From: Algoriphagus sp.
GTDB taxonomy: Bacteria; Bacteroidota; Bacteroidia; Cytophagales; Cyclobacteriaceae
Direction: 5' to 3'
DNA length: 64,000 nt
NCBI GenBank assembly: GCA_029945945.1
Contig: JAQSDM010000013.1
Location: 103,213-167,212 of the forward strand
Shown: one piece after another, positions 41,971-51,350 of the stretch
Layout of the letters: each line of letters opens with the position of its first letter
Position numbering within the stretch: the stretch's first letter is position 1
Position numbers and translations under genes: made by a program
The notes under the pieces: model-generated
Database searches by the model: none
Told to the model about the DNA's origin: nothing
The model's input: the letters and a program-made list of their open reading frames with translations, nothing else

Positions 41971-43704
41971 TTAGAAACCTGGATTCTGTTTCAGGATGTC
42001 TGATCCAACCAAGTCAATTTGATCCTGAGGAATTGGAAGAAGCTTATGCTTTTCAGTGAATTTAGCACCCCCAAAAGCAGCAACCAACAATTTAGAATCA
42101 TATGCAAGGTATGCATCCAATTCAGCCTGTACAGTGTTCCAACGTACCAGATCATAGAATCTATGACCTTCCATACCAAGTTCAAGCTTTCTTTCGAAAC
42201 GAACAGCTGCTCTTGCAGCATTTGCATCAGTCCAAGCAGTCTTGTAAATATCTACCACGTAGTTAGCAGCCATTGATCCATCAGCTCTTTTGATTTTGGA
42301 ATTCATAGCTCTTGTTCTGATTCTATTTACATAATCTCTTGCTTTTTCAAGGTTACCAGTTTCGATTTCAGCTTCTGCTGCCAAAAGCAACACATCTGCA
42401 AAACGAATGATCATGAAGTTGATACCCGTGTAACCCGGAGTCCATGAACTGTTATCTTGGAAAGTACCCTGCTCAGATCTTGCATATACATATTTCTTTG
42501 GAGAATATGGACCTGCATTGCCCTGATTTCTGATCCAGTTTGCACCTGGATGGTCTTGCCAATCCAAATAAGGAAGTCCTCTTCTGCCAGTTGTATGATC
42601 AACTCTTGGATCCAAATTTCCAGTGTCAGGAGTGAATGGCAAAGCAGTAGTCAAGCCCATATCATTCTTCACTTGATTTGCACCAGAGTTGTAAGAACCA
42701 TCCAACAAAGGAAGTCCATCCGCATTAGTTCTGAATGAATTTACAAAAGTGAAAGAGGGCTGATAGAACCCGCAACAGTTACCCGGACCGGAAGGACCCG
42801 TGTTGTATGGGAAGTTCAAGTCAAACTCAGGGTTAGCATTGTTTACAGATCCTGTACCAGCAGCTGCCTGATAAGCCCAGATAGATTCCTGGTGATTGTC
42901 ATTCTTACCTCTGAACATGTCATCATAATAAGGAACAAGACCATATTTCAGATTATTGCTTGTAACTCCATTGGCAATAACATCATCAAACAGAGCTTTT
43001 GCAGGAGCAAACTTATTCTGATACATGTACACTTTAGCCAAATAAGCTTTAGCTGCCCATGAGTTAACTCTTCCAACCTGAGATTGCGTAGCAGGGAGGT
43101 TATCCTTTGCATAATTTAAGTCAGCCTCAATGAATGGATACAAGTCTTGGGTATTACTTACTTCTGCCAAACCACTTCCGTAATCTACTGTCTCATCCAC
43201 GTAAGGAGTATTACCGTAGTCTCTTTTCAATTCGAAATAGTAGTGAGCTCTTAGGAATCTTGCCTGAGAAGAAATTCTTTTCTTATCAGCTTCAGTTACA
43301 TCAGGACCAGGATTAAGAAGAAGTCTCAGCACGTTGTTACAACGAGCGATACCTTCGTAAGCACCATTCCATTTGGATCCTACGTCACCTGAAGCGGAAT
43401 TCGCTTCAAATCTCTGAAAGGGGTTTATCGAACTGAAATCTCCAGGATCAGTACCTTTGTTTGCTTCTCCTCCTCTGATACTACCCCAAACCCAGTTTGA
43501 TGGAGAGGCTAGTCTATTGCCTCTACCATTTACCTGAGAATAGGCTGCAATCAGGGATGCATCAATACCCGCGAGCGTTGATAACTGAGCTTCAGCCAAC
43601 ACACCTGTTGGCGGAACATCCAGAAACTCCTCGCTGCAACTCACTGCTACCAACATCACTGCGGATGTTAAAAGCGTTCCGATTTTTAGTTTTAAATTTT
43701 TCAT
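41971..43704 (-). CDS. SusD/RagB-family nutrient-binding lipoprotein
   Basis: A 577-residue surface lipoprotein that caps the SusC channel. The signal ends at Cys23 (LVAVSCSEEFLDVPPTG), a hallmark of SusD proteins. Conserved features follow: SQARFLRAHYYFELKRDYG (about 145-163), the TPR-like AAKAYLAKVYMYQNKFAPAK (about 217-236) and the C-terminal VRFERKLELGMEGHRFYDLVRW (split: VRFERKLELGMEG, HRFYDLVRW). It is 55 bp downstream of susC. Ligand type cannot be told from sequence; both glycans and peptides are known. Confidence 0.95.
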   Translation of the reverse strand: MKNLKLKIGTLLTSAVMLVAVSCSEEFLDVPPTGVLAEAQLSTLAGIDASLIAAYSQVNGRGNRLASPSNWVWGSIRGGEANKGTDPGDFSSINPFQRFEANSASGDVGSKWNGAYEGIARCNNVLRLLLNPGPDVTEADKKRISSQARFLRAHYYFELKRDYGNTPYVDETVDYGSGLAEVSNTQDLYPFIEADLNYAKDNLPATQSQVGRVNSWAAKAYLAKVYMYQNKFAPAKALFDDVIANGVTSNNLKYGLVPYYDDMFRGKNDNHQESIWAYQAAAGTGSVNNANPEFDLNFPYNTGPSGPGNCCGFYQPSFTFVNSFRTNADGLPLLDGSYNSGANQVKNDMGLTTALPFTPDTGNLDPRVDHTTGRRGLPYLDWQDHPGANWIRNQGNAGPYSPKKYVYARSEQGTFQDNSSWTPGYTGINFMIIRFADVLLLAAEAEIETGNLEKARDYVNRIRTRAMNSKIKRADGSMAANYVVDIYKTAWTDANAARAAVRFERKLELGMEGHRFYDLVRWNTVQAELDAYLAYDSKLLVAAFGGAKFTEKHKLLPIPQDQIDLVGSDILKQNPGF

Positions 43705-43759
43705 CTGATTTAATCTAGTATATTTTCTATAACTCGATTCTTATGGATGTGTTTAAGGG

Positions 43760-46700
43760 TTAGAAACTTAGATTAAGACCGAATGTATAACCTTTAGTAA
43801 CCGGGTAGTTACCAACGTCAATACCGAAAGTCAAATCCGCATCACCACCTACAGCAGGATCCAAACCTTCATAACCTGTAAGAGTAAATAAGTTGTTTGC
43901 AGAAGCAAATACTCTAAGTCTCTGAAGTCTCCATTTCTCCAACAAAGAAGAAGGAAGCGTGTAACCTAACGTTACGTTTTGCAATCTAAGGTATGAACCA
44001 TCCTCTACGTAAAAAGAATTTGCAACTGAGTTGGTTGAGAAGTTTGAAGTCTTCTCAAGCACAGGAGTTGTCGCATCTAAGTTAGTTGGAGTCCATGCAT
44101 TTTTCAAACGCTCAGACATTGCAGCACCCTGGAATGAAGGGAAGAAATCTGTGAACCACTTAGACTGGTTGAAGATTTCGTTACCGACTGAGGCATAGAA
44201 ATAAGCAGAAAGGTCAAATCCTTTGTAACCCAAAGTGAAGTTAAGACCACCTGTGAAATCCGGAACCGGACTTCCGATGAACGTTCTGTCAGCTGGAGTG
44301 ATTGTGCCGTCACCATTCAGGTCTTCATATTTGAAACGACCAGGAGCAGCTCCATCTTGCTTTGCATGACTTGATACATCCTCAGCATTTCTGAACAATC
44401 CTTCTACTTTATATCCGAAGAAGGAAGAAAGTGACTGACCTACCTGATTTCTGATTGGCTGAATACCTCTGTAACTTGGGTTAACTGATGTGATAATAGT
44501 AAGTCCCGGAGCAAGAGCAACGATTTCGTTTTTCAACGTACTCGCTGTCAAAGTTAATTCGTATGTCAAATCTCCGGTTACGTTACCTCTTGTAGTTACT
44601 AACAGGTCGAGACCTTGGTTAAGCATCTCACCTACGTTAACTGCAGGAGGTGCAGCGTTACTACCAGCTGTCTGTGGGATTGGAACTGTAAAGAGCAAGT
44701 CTTTAGTGTCTTTTCTCCACCAGTCAAAGATGACATCTAATCTTCCGTTGAAGAAAGTACCATCAAAACCTACGTTTTGAGTTACAGCAGTTTCCCACTG
44801 AGCATCAGGGTTACCGATACGAGTTCTTCTGAAACCGATCTGAGCAGAACTGTTTGAACCTGTAATGTCATAGGAAGAAGCTCCAACATCACCGCCAAAC
44901 AAAGAATATTGGTTGTTAGGATCTACGTTGTTAGAGTTACCCATTTGACCCCAACCACCACGGATTTTCAATTCGTCGATCCAGGTAGCACCTGATAAGA
45001 ACGACTCAGAAGAAACTCTCCATGCTGCTGAAAATGCAGGGAATACACCATAACGAGAGTTTGAACCAAATCTGGAAGAACCGTCACGTCTTACTACTGC
45101 AGAGAACAAATACTTATCGTTGTAAGTATAGTTTACTCTTGCAAAATAAGAGTTGAAGTTTACACCCTTAAACTGACCTGAGTTAACCTGACGGGAAGAA
45201 ACAGGAAGGTTAGAAATTGTAATGAAATTAGGATCTCTTGAAAATGGATTATTTCCAGAAGCGCCTATATTTTTTCCAGCACCAGTATTCAAAGCTTCCT
45301 GCCCCAAGATCACATCAAACTTATGTTTGTCAAATGTTTTCTTGTAAGAAAGAGTGTTGGTGAAAGTCCAACCGAAGTTGAATCCTCCGCCCTCATTGTA
45401 ACTGAATGCTGAGTTGTTCTCAGAGTTTTCGTACTGCAATCTACCATAGCCCCAGAAATAACCATTGTTATAATTTCCACCGATAGAAGTTCTGAATACC
45501 AAATCGTCAATGATGTCATATTCAGCATACACGTTTCCGAAGATATTTGCATTAAAGTTTCTGTCATTCACAAGACCATCACGGTTAGCAACCGGGTTTC
45601 TTGGGTTGTTGAAACCTTTAGATGCAGTACCTGCATAACCACCAAATTCATCGTAAACGGGGATGATTGATGGCATACGGAAGGCCTGAAGGATATCATT
45701 TTCATCATCAGACACACCACGTCCACCTGTTCCGCCTTGCTGACCCAATACCTGACGGTAAGTAGCCTGGAAGTTTTCACCGATACGGAGATTTTTGGTT
45801 ACATCAAATTCAGAGTTGGCTCTGAAAGTGTATCTTTTGAAGCTGTTGTTGATCATGATACCTGCCTGATCCTGATAACCCAAGCCGATGAAGAAACGGC
45901 TTGTTTCAGATCCACCATTCAAACCGATAGAATGACGATTCAAAGGAGCGTTTCTTGTTAAAGCATCGTACCAATCAGTTCCTTCACCGGTAGCCGCTCT
46001 TGTCAATTGATAGATAGCACCTTTAGATGGCTCAATATTGTATTTAGCTCTTTCCTGCTCGATTCTATCAGGAGAGAATGGACCTGCAACACCTGAAGTA
46101 CCACCAACACTAAGATAATAAGGTAAAACAGGAGTAGCTCCTGAACCAAACTGAGGGTGAGAATATTTAGGAGCACGACCATCAACTCTAGCTTGATTGT
46201 CTTCAGCAATCCAGGTATATTTTGCGAAATCTGCCGGATTCATCATATCAATACCTACGCCAGGTGTAGTGATACCATACATACCGCTATAGTCAACTCT
46301 CAATTCTTTTCCTCTTGAACCACGCTTGGTAGTGTAGATAATAACACCGTTTGCAGCACGAGCTCCATAAATAGAAGCTGCAGCTGCATCTTTCAATACA
46401 GTAGTAGACTCAATGTCATCAGGATTAAGGAAGTCAGTAGATCCTACCGGAACTCCATCCACAATGTAAAGAGGCTCGTTACCACCGAAGGCACCGAAAC
46501 CACGTACACGGACAATTGAAGAAGTACCCGGCTGACCGTTGGTAATGATGGTAAGACCAGAAACTCTTCCTTGAAGACCCTGCTCTACGTTACCAGTTGG
46601 AATAATAGTCAAATCCTTGGGACTTACAGTAGCAATCGCACCTGTGGTCTCTCTTCTGCTGTCAATGGTATAACCTGTAACAACTAATTCTGTCAGGGTT

Positions 46701-47005
46701 CTTTCATCCGGAGCCAATTTAACGTCAACAACACTTCGAGGGCCTACAGCCTGCTCAAGTGTCGTATAACCTATAAAAGAGAAAACCAGAACTGCCTGAT
46801 CATTTGGTACACTGAGGGAGAATTTTCCATCAATGTCTGTGGCGGTACCCGTAGTTGTCCCTTTAACAAGGATCGATACACCAGGAAGTCCCACATCGTA
46901 CTCGTCGAGCACTGTACCAGTTACGGTTCGTTGCGCAAAGGCAGCCGCACTGGTGAGAGCTAAGAGCATCAGAAATACACTTAGGCTTTTGTAAACATTT
47001 TTCAT
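43760..47005 (-). CDS. SusC/RagA-family TonB-dependent outer-membrane receptor
   Basis: A 1081-residue receptor using the ATG at 47005 (MKNVYKSLSVFLMLL), the start of a clear Sec signal ending in AAAFAQ. A carboxypeptidase-D regulatory-like beta domain (about 25-110, GTVLDEYDVGLPGVSILVKG) precedes the plug (about 115-220). The plug has VRVRGFGAFGGNEPLYIVDG, IESTTVLKDAAAASIYGARA and ANGVIIYTTKRG. The rest is the 22-strand barrel, ending in GLNLSF with terminal Phe. It imports the ligand held by SusD using TonB energy. No sigma/anti-sigma or hybrid sensor is adjacent. Confidence 0.96.
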   Translation of the reverse strand: MKNVYKSLSVFLMLLALTSAAAFAQRTVTGTVLDEYDVGLPGVSILVKGTTTGTATDIDGKFSLSVPNDQAVLVFSFIGYTTLEQAVGPRSVVDVKLAPDERTLTELVVTGYTIDSRRETTGAIATVSPKDLTIIPTGNVEQGLQGRVSGLTIITNGQPGTSSIVRVRGFGAFGGNEPLYIVDGVPVGSTDFLNPDDIESTTVLKDAAAASIYGARAANGVIIYTTKRGSRGKELRVDYSGMYGITTPGVGIDMMNPADFAKYTWIAEDNQARVDGRAPKYSHPQFGSGATPVLPYYLSVGGTSGVAGPFSPDRIEQERAKYNIEPSKGAIYQLTRAATGEGTDWYDALTRNAPLNRHSIGLNGGSETSRFFIGLGYQDQAGIMINNSFKRYTFRANSEFDVTKNLRIGENFQATYRQVLGQQGGTGGRGVSDDENDILQAFRMPSIIPVYDEFGGYAGTASKGFNNPRNPVANRDGLVNDRNFNANIFGNVYAEYDIIDDLVFRTSIGGNYNNGYFWGYGRLQYENSENNSAFSYNEGGGFNFGWTFTNTLSYKKTFDKHKFDVILGQEALNTGAGKNIGASGNNPFSRDPNFITISNLPVSSRQVNSGQFKGVNFNSYFARVNYTYNDKYLFSAVVRRDGSSRFGSNSRYGVFPAFSAAWRVSSESFLSGATWIDELKIRGGWGQMGNSNNVDPNNQYSLFGGDVGASSYDITGSNSSAQIGFRRTRIGNPDAQWETAVTQNVGFDGTFFNGRLDVIFDWWRKDTKDLLFTVPIPQTAGSNAAPPAVNVGEMLNQGLDLLVTTRGNVTGDLTYELTLTASTLKNEIVALAPGLTIITSVNPSYRGIQPIRNQVGQSLSSFFGYKVEGLFRNAEDVSSHAKQDGAAPGRFKYEDLNGDGTITPADRTFIGSPVPDFTGGLNFTLGYKGFDLSAYFYASVGNEIFNQSKWFTDFFPSFQGAAMSERLKNAWTPTNLDATTPVLEKTSNFSTNSVANSFYVEDGSYLRLQNVTLGYTLPSSLLEKWRLQRLRVFASANNLFTLTGYEGLDPAVGGDADLTFGIDVGNYPVTKGYTFGLNLSF

Positions 47006-47463
47006 AATCATAGATAGATTGGGTAACAAGATTGATTTAAAAACTTGTCGTTTAATTGTTAATGCAATCGTTTGCGAGAATGCTCAAAAATAATTGCAAT
47101 AGTTTAACGTACTGAAATTCAGAACTCTATTGCTATTATACCATGGTACGAGTACCTGCAGAAAGGTAAAAACCTATAGGTTTGAGGGAAGGGAGACAGT
47201 TAGGTAAAATGGGGCATAGGCTAGAATATTGGGTTTTATTGTTGTAGATAAGGCTCAATGTTAAAGATTCTTAAACAAATTTCAAATTCTGAACCGTAAA
47301 TAAAATTTGGTTGGACCTATTTTTTTTTAAGAATTCTTTCCAAAAAAGATTTTTAACAAGTTCAAAATAATGGAAAAATCAATTTTCCAAAAATTGAAAC
47401 TCGGTAAAGTTCAATTCAATTAGTAAAAACCGATTTTTAATTGAAGAAATCATGAACAGAATA
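47006..47463. other. Intergenic region upstream of susC
   Basis: These 458 bp carry no ORF. A minus-strand -7-like box TATTTTTG lies at 47085-47092, about 80 bp before the susC ATG. A TACCATGGTA palindrome at about 47139-47148 could be an operator. The remainder is AT-rich and unexplained. Confidence 0.45.
47085..47092 (-). promoter_or_regulatory. Possible -7 element for susC
   Basis: On the minus strand the box reads TATTTTTG, matching TAnnTTTG. No good TTTGG lies 19 bp upstream, so control by an activator is possible. Confidence 0.4.
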
Positions 47464-49263
47464 TTAATTCTCCTGCCCTTTTGATTTGAATATTTCGAAA
47501 AAATCTTTTTTCTGTCTTAATTCCTCAAATACCGGATCAATCAAGGCTTTTTGATAAATCTGTTCGCTCGATTCGATTGCCTTTTGAAGTTGGATCAGTG
47601 CTACCTCATCCTGTCCGCTCAATGCTGCCACCAAGGCAAGTCCATAGTAGCCATATCCATAGTTTCTTCCGGCCATCACAGATTCTTCAAATGATAAACT
47701 GGCATTTGCATAGTCTTTGGCTAAAAAATAGGCCAGCCCTTTATTAAAAAGGTTTCCTGGTTCTGAAAAAAGATAATCAAATCTGAGAATTGCAAGTTTG
47801 TAATCTCCTCGCATAATATCCAAGGCACCTCTCAAACTTTCATTATACTTCAGGAATTCCGGGTTTCTGGTCAATCCCGATGCCGCAGAAAGCTTTGTAT
47901 ATGCTTCCCATGTTTTCCCCTGGAAAATTAGAATTTGACCCTGATTATGGAGGACATATGGATTGGTTTCAATCTTTAATGCTTGTTCAAGCAATCGATA
48001 AGCATCAATCCAAAGTCTCGATTTCACCGAATCCTCTAATGTCCTTTGCGCTTGTCGCATTTTGACCACTGCCAGATTGTTATAAGGTAATGCTGATCTG
48101 AAAAGCTCTGTCATTTTACTATAAATCTCAGCTTTATCTTCCAATCTGGGAGATGTCTCACCCGCAATTGCCCAGTCTAACTGGTCCAACGTATTGTAGT
48201 TGCCCTCTTTCTGCCTTAAGGCTTCCTTCAAACTCGCTGACTGTTCCTGGTCAAGTCCCGAAACAGGTTTAGCTAAAATCTCTACTTTTGTTGCACGAAG
48301 TTTTGGAAACAACTCGCGTGAAACCTGATCAAACCCAGGTATTTTTTTCAACTGCTGACTTTGGGTAGGATAATCTGTTCCATTCAGCAAAATGGAATAA
48401 TACTGATCCTTGCGCTGGGTTGAAATTTTCTCATAATCTCTTAACAGGAGACGGAAATCAAACCAATCATTCCACCTTGATTTGATGTCCATTAAACTGT
48501 CTCTGAAAACTATCCCATCAGCTTTTAATCTTTTCTGGATCACCACAGATCTGTCCATCCCCAATTTGCTGCTTTTTCCTTCAGAGACCTCCGGCGATTG
48601 AATTCCTGTTATTTTAAATGACACAATCGAAGGGTTTTCTGTAATAAAGGTCTTCAGCTCAGTGAGGGACTTTTGATTGGCACCATTCAATTTCAGGGAT
48701 GAAGAACCCGGATCGAAGCGGAACAAAAATTCACCGGCTGTCAAAATATTCTCCGTTATTATTCCGGTGGGGATGTACAACCCTACTTGGGGAATTGGTT
48801 CATCCGCATTTACAACTCCGACTTTGGCGAGCAAAGGGGTAGTAATAACTCCTTTTGCAAGAATTTTTATTTCATTCGGTACATCCGACTTCTTTTTACC
48901 ATGAAAGAACTGAGCCTCTAAAAATGCCCCTTCCATCCAGGGAGAATATGGCAGGTTGTACCCCTTTTCATACTCATAATGGGAAACAGTCTTTCGCAAT
49001 TCAACTTCCCCTAAATCCAGCATTTGATCAGAAGACTTTATACTTATTTTGAGTTGTGGATTTCGGGGATTTATTGCCGACTCAATAGGAATGGTACCTT
49101 TGACTGAAAATCGAATCGAATCTCTGAAAAACTCCAACTTGGCTGGGCTGACCTTTGCGTCTTCTAAAAAATCACTTTCGGGCACTATTATTGAAACCTC
49201 TGACCAAATAAAGATCAGAAATGGAAACAAAAGGAAGATTTTTGTAAACAAACCGGTATTCAT
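47464..49263 (-). CDS. Secreted OmpA-like/TPR protein
   Basis: A 599-residue protein with an N-terminal signal or anchor (about 8-21). Residues about 25-170 form a beta-rich domain (ESAINPRNPQLKISIKSSDQ). A diverged OmpA-like peptidoglycan-binding segment follows (about 170-310: LKTFITENPSIVSFKITGIQ, then KLGMDRSVVIQKRLKADGI). From about 370 there are TPR units, for example GKTWEAYTKLSAASGL and FNKGLAYFLAKDYANASLSFEE (in pieces). The layout suggests an envelope scaffold bridging peptidoglycan and an outer-membrane complex. Its stop is 435 bp from the susC signal, so it is not part of that operon. Confidence 0.75.
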   Translation of the reverse strand: MNTGLFTKIFLLFPFLIFIWSEVSIIVPESDFLEDAKVSPAKLEFFRDSIRFSVKGTIPIESAINPRNPQLKISIKSSDQMLDLGEVELRKTVSHYEYEKGYNLPYSPWMEGAFLEAQFFHGKKKSDVPNEIKILAKGVITTPLLAKVGVVNADEPIPQVGLYIPTGIITENILTAGEFLFRFDPGSSSLKLNGANQKSLTELKTFITENPSIVSFKITGIQSPEVSEGKSSKLGMDRSVVIQKRLKADGIVFRDSLMDIKSRWNDWFDFRLLLRDYEKISTQRKDQYYSILLNGTDYPTQSQQLKKIPGFDQVSRELFPKLRATKVEILAKPVSGLDQEQSASLKEALRQKEGNYNTLDQLDWAIAGETSPRLEDKAEIYSKMTELFRSALPYNNLAVVKMRQAQRTLEDSVKSRLWIDAYRLLEQALKIETNPYVLHNQGQILIFQGKTWEAYTKLSAASGLTRNPEFLKYNESLRGALDIMRGDYKLAILRFDYLFSEPGNLFNKGLAYFLAKDYANASLSFEESVMAGRNYGYGYYGLALVAALSGQDEVALIQLQKAIESSEQIYQKALIDPVFEELRQKKDFFEIFKSKGQEN

Positions 49264-49325
49264 TCTGATTTATAATTTGTTGAATCAATTTTCATAATTT
49301 TGTCCTTACTAAACCACCACTATCC

Positions 49326-49544
49326 ATGCAAAAGCTAAAATTATTTTTTGAAGAAAGAGCATTTGGGGTTTGCTACCGTTTGGGAGAGAAACTAAACTTC
49401 CCCATTGATAGCATCAGGCTTTTCTTTATTTATGCTTCTTTCATCACGATGGGATCTCCTGTAATTATTTATGTATCTATGGCGATGATGATGAAAATCC
49501 GGAAATACTTCAGAAAGATGAACAATCCTGTTCTTTTCGATTAA
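49326..49544 (+). CDS. PspC-domain small membrane protein
   Basis: A 72-residue protein resembling the PspC domain. GVCYRLGEKLNFPIDSIRLFF (two pieces; about 14-34) matches the family N-terminal block (GVxxGLAxYxxxDxxxVRL), and one membrane segment follows (about 31-52). It then ends in a basic tail (KIRKYFRKMNN). In enterobacteria PspC is part of the phage-shock response to membrane stress. No pspA or pspB is adjacent, so function is inferred only from the domain. The end overlaps the convergent glycosyltransferase gene by 4 bp. Confidence 0.75.
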   Translation: MQKLKLFFEERAFGVCYRLGEKLNFPIDSIRLFFIYASFITMGSPVIIYVSMAMMMKIRKYFRKMNNPVLFD

Positions 49545-50548
49545 AGGTCTGAGTAGATTTTTCTCCCTAACATATAATAGTTCCAAAAAATAAATCCGGA
49601 CTTACTTTGAGATGGGATCGAAGTAATTGCTGAATCCTCCGGAATAAATTTTTCAATCAATTTCCTGGTTTTAAAAAAGTCAACGTAGCCTGATAAAATA
49701 GCTTTGGCTAAATCCTTTTTACCGATGAGTAAATAAGAAAAAATAGCGGCCGTTTCTAAGATAGCCTTGAAGAGAAATAAAAAGAGAAACTTAACCGGAC
49801 TCTCAAGTTTATAAAGCATGTATAGGCTGTTTCGAATGTTCAGGTGTAATTTCCTCGGGCTGGATCTGTCCAAAGTCGCTCCTCCTAAATGAAAGACAGA
49901 AGCTTTTCCAAGGTATCCGATTTTCCAGCCTGACCGGCGCATTCTCCAGCACAAATCAATTTCCTCCATATGTGCGAAAAAGTGAGCGTCAAATCCTCCC
50001 AATTGGTGAAAGTGGTGAGCATTCACAACGAAGCATGCTCCCGAGGCCCAATCCACTTGAATAGCATCATCGTACTGACCCAGATCAGTTTCTATCGTAT
50101 CCCAAATCCTTCCACGGCAATATGGATATCCAAAGGAATCCAGAAATCCTCCGCCTGCTCCGGCATAATCGAATTTAGTTTTGTCTTGCCAGGAGAGGAT
50201 CTTTGGTTGTATCGCTGAATATTCTGGATTTTGCCTGATCCAGGAAATCAAATCCTTATCCCAATCCTCAGTGACTTCCACATCGGAATTAAGCAGGATA
50301 TAATATTCGTGTTGATCTCTCAATTGCTCAAGGCCCCAATTGTAACCTCCTGCATATCCGAAATTTTCAGTTAGCCGGATAATCCTCACTTGTGGGTAAT
50401 TTTTCTCCAAAAAATCTACGGAGGAATCGGTACTCGCATTATCAATAACTATAACCTCATACTTACTCAAAGAAAAAACTGAGGGAAAAAATGTTTTGAG
50501 CATCTTTTCCCCATTGAAATTAAGTATGACTATAGCACAGGGTTTCAT
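49541..50548 (-). CDS. Family-2 glycosyltransferase
   Basis: A 335-residue GT2 enzyme transferring a sugar from a nucleotide donor, probably in cell-surface glycan assembly. The nucleotide-binding start is CAIVILNFNGEKML, with VIDNASTDSS (about 34-43). The metal-binding region is LLNSDVEVTEDW (Asp89), and the catalytic ED region is HFFAHMEEIDLCWRMR (about 189-204). A hydrophobic segment near 254-276 (FLFLFLFKAILETAAIFSYL) anchors it to the membrane. It overlaps ybaB by 4 bp (ATGA), an unusual partner. Rhamnosyltransferase-like members have this layout; the acceptor is unknown. Confidence 0.9.
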   Translation of the reverse strand: MKPCAIVILNFNGEKMLKTFFPSVFSLSKYEVIVIDNASTDSSVDFLEKNYPQVRIIRLTENFGYAGGYNWGLEQLRDQHEYYILLNSDVEVTEDWDKDLISWIRQNPEYSAIQPKILSWQDKTKFDYAGAGGGFLDSFGYPYCRGRIWDTIETDLGQYDDAIQVDWASGACFVVNAHHFHQLGGFDAHFFAHMEEIDLCWRMRRSGWKIGYLGKASVFHLGGATLDRSSPRKLHLNIRNSLYMLYKLESPVKFLFLFLFKAILETAAIFSYLLIGKKDLAKAILSGYVDFFKTRKLIEKFIPEDSAITSIPSQSKSGFIFWNYYMLGRKIYSDL

Positions 50549-50880
50549 CCGAAAAGTCCTCCCAAATCCATTCCGGGAATATTGGGCATCATACCTTCAG
50601 TAGCAGACTTCATTTCTGCTTTGATTTTCACCTCGATTGCAGCCATGGAAATATTGGTAGCAGCCACAATCAGGTCGCTCAGCATCTCTCTGTCTCCAGG
50701 AGTCATCAGCGATTCGTCGATATCAATCTTCAGGACTTTGCGCTCACCATTCACCTTGACTTTAACCAAACCTGCTCCTGATTCTCCCTCGGCAGTAAGA
50801 TGAACCATTCTTGCCTGCACTTCTTTAATTTTTGCCTGGGCCTCTTTTACCTTGCCCATCATTCCCATTAGATCAAACAT
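50545..50880 (-). CDS. YbaB/EbfC-family nucleoid-associated protein
   Basis: A 111-residue DNA-binding dimer of the YbaB/EbfC family. The N-terminal helix is MFDLMGMMGKVKEAQAKIKE. The family centre is GAGLVKVKVNGERKVLKIDI (about 56-75), followed by DREMLSDLIVAATNISM. The C-terminal tail is rich in Met, Gly and Pro (MMPNIPGMDLGGLFG). It is the first gene of a two-gene unit with the glycosyltransferase. In many bacteria it sits with dnaX and recR; here it does not. Confidence 0.94.
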   Translation of the reverse strand: MFDLMGMMGKVKEAQAKIKEVQARMVHLTAEGESGAGLVKVKVNGERKVLKIDIDESLMTPGDREMLSDLIVAATNISMAAIEVKIKAEMKSATEGMMPNIPGMDLGGLFG

Positions 50881-51067
50881 ATTTTTTAATTAAAAGTCCT
50901 GACAAATATAAAGTAATAAACCAGTGACGTTACTCTTATAGTACTTTAGAAAAAAACCACGAATCTCACCGATCACGGAATAATATTTCAACCTATCACC
51001 CAAGTAAACTCCATTCTTCTATTTTTCGTAAATTCTGCAAAACAATCAACCCACAATTTGCTAAGCC

Positions 51068-51349
51068 ATGATTACTGTTGAAACCATAGAAAAAGAGAAT
51101 ATCCCAAGTTTGAATTTCTCAAAAAGGGAAGTCCTGACCGATCCGGACGAAAGACTAAAAAGGCTGAATGACCTATTCCGATCCCAATCCCTCGGCAATC
51201 TCCATCAATCCAAAGTGAAACTCACTTTTGAAGCAGCTGACCACCACGTTTATCAGGTGGATACTACTATTTGGGCCGTCGGCAATGCCTTTGTATCACT
51301 TAAAGGTGGAGTAAATATTCCTATCCATTCCATCTTTAAAATAGACTGA
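51068..51349 (+). CDS. Small conserved-type hypothetical protein
   Basis: A 93-residue soluble protein that I do not recognise. It has no signal peptide or membrane segment. The N-terminal third is charged (FSKREVLTDPDERLKRLNDL) and the C-terminal half forms short beta strands (KVKLTFEAADHHVYQVDTTI, then FVSLKGGVNIPIHSIFKID). The length, codon use and position one base from the convergent hisS stop argue that it is real. The C-terminal half has the look of a small beta-barrel. Confidence 0.65.
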   Translation: MITVETIEKENIPSLNFSKREVLTDPDERLKRLNDLFRSQSLGNLHQSKVKLTFEAADHHVYQVDTTIWAVGNAFVSLKGGVNIPIHSIFKID

Positions 51350-51350
51350 T

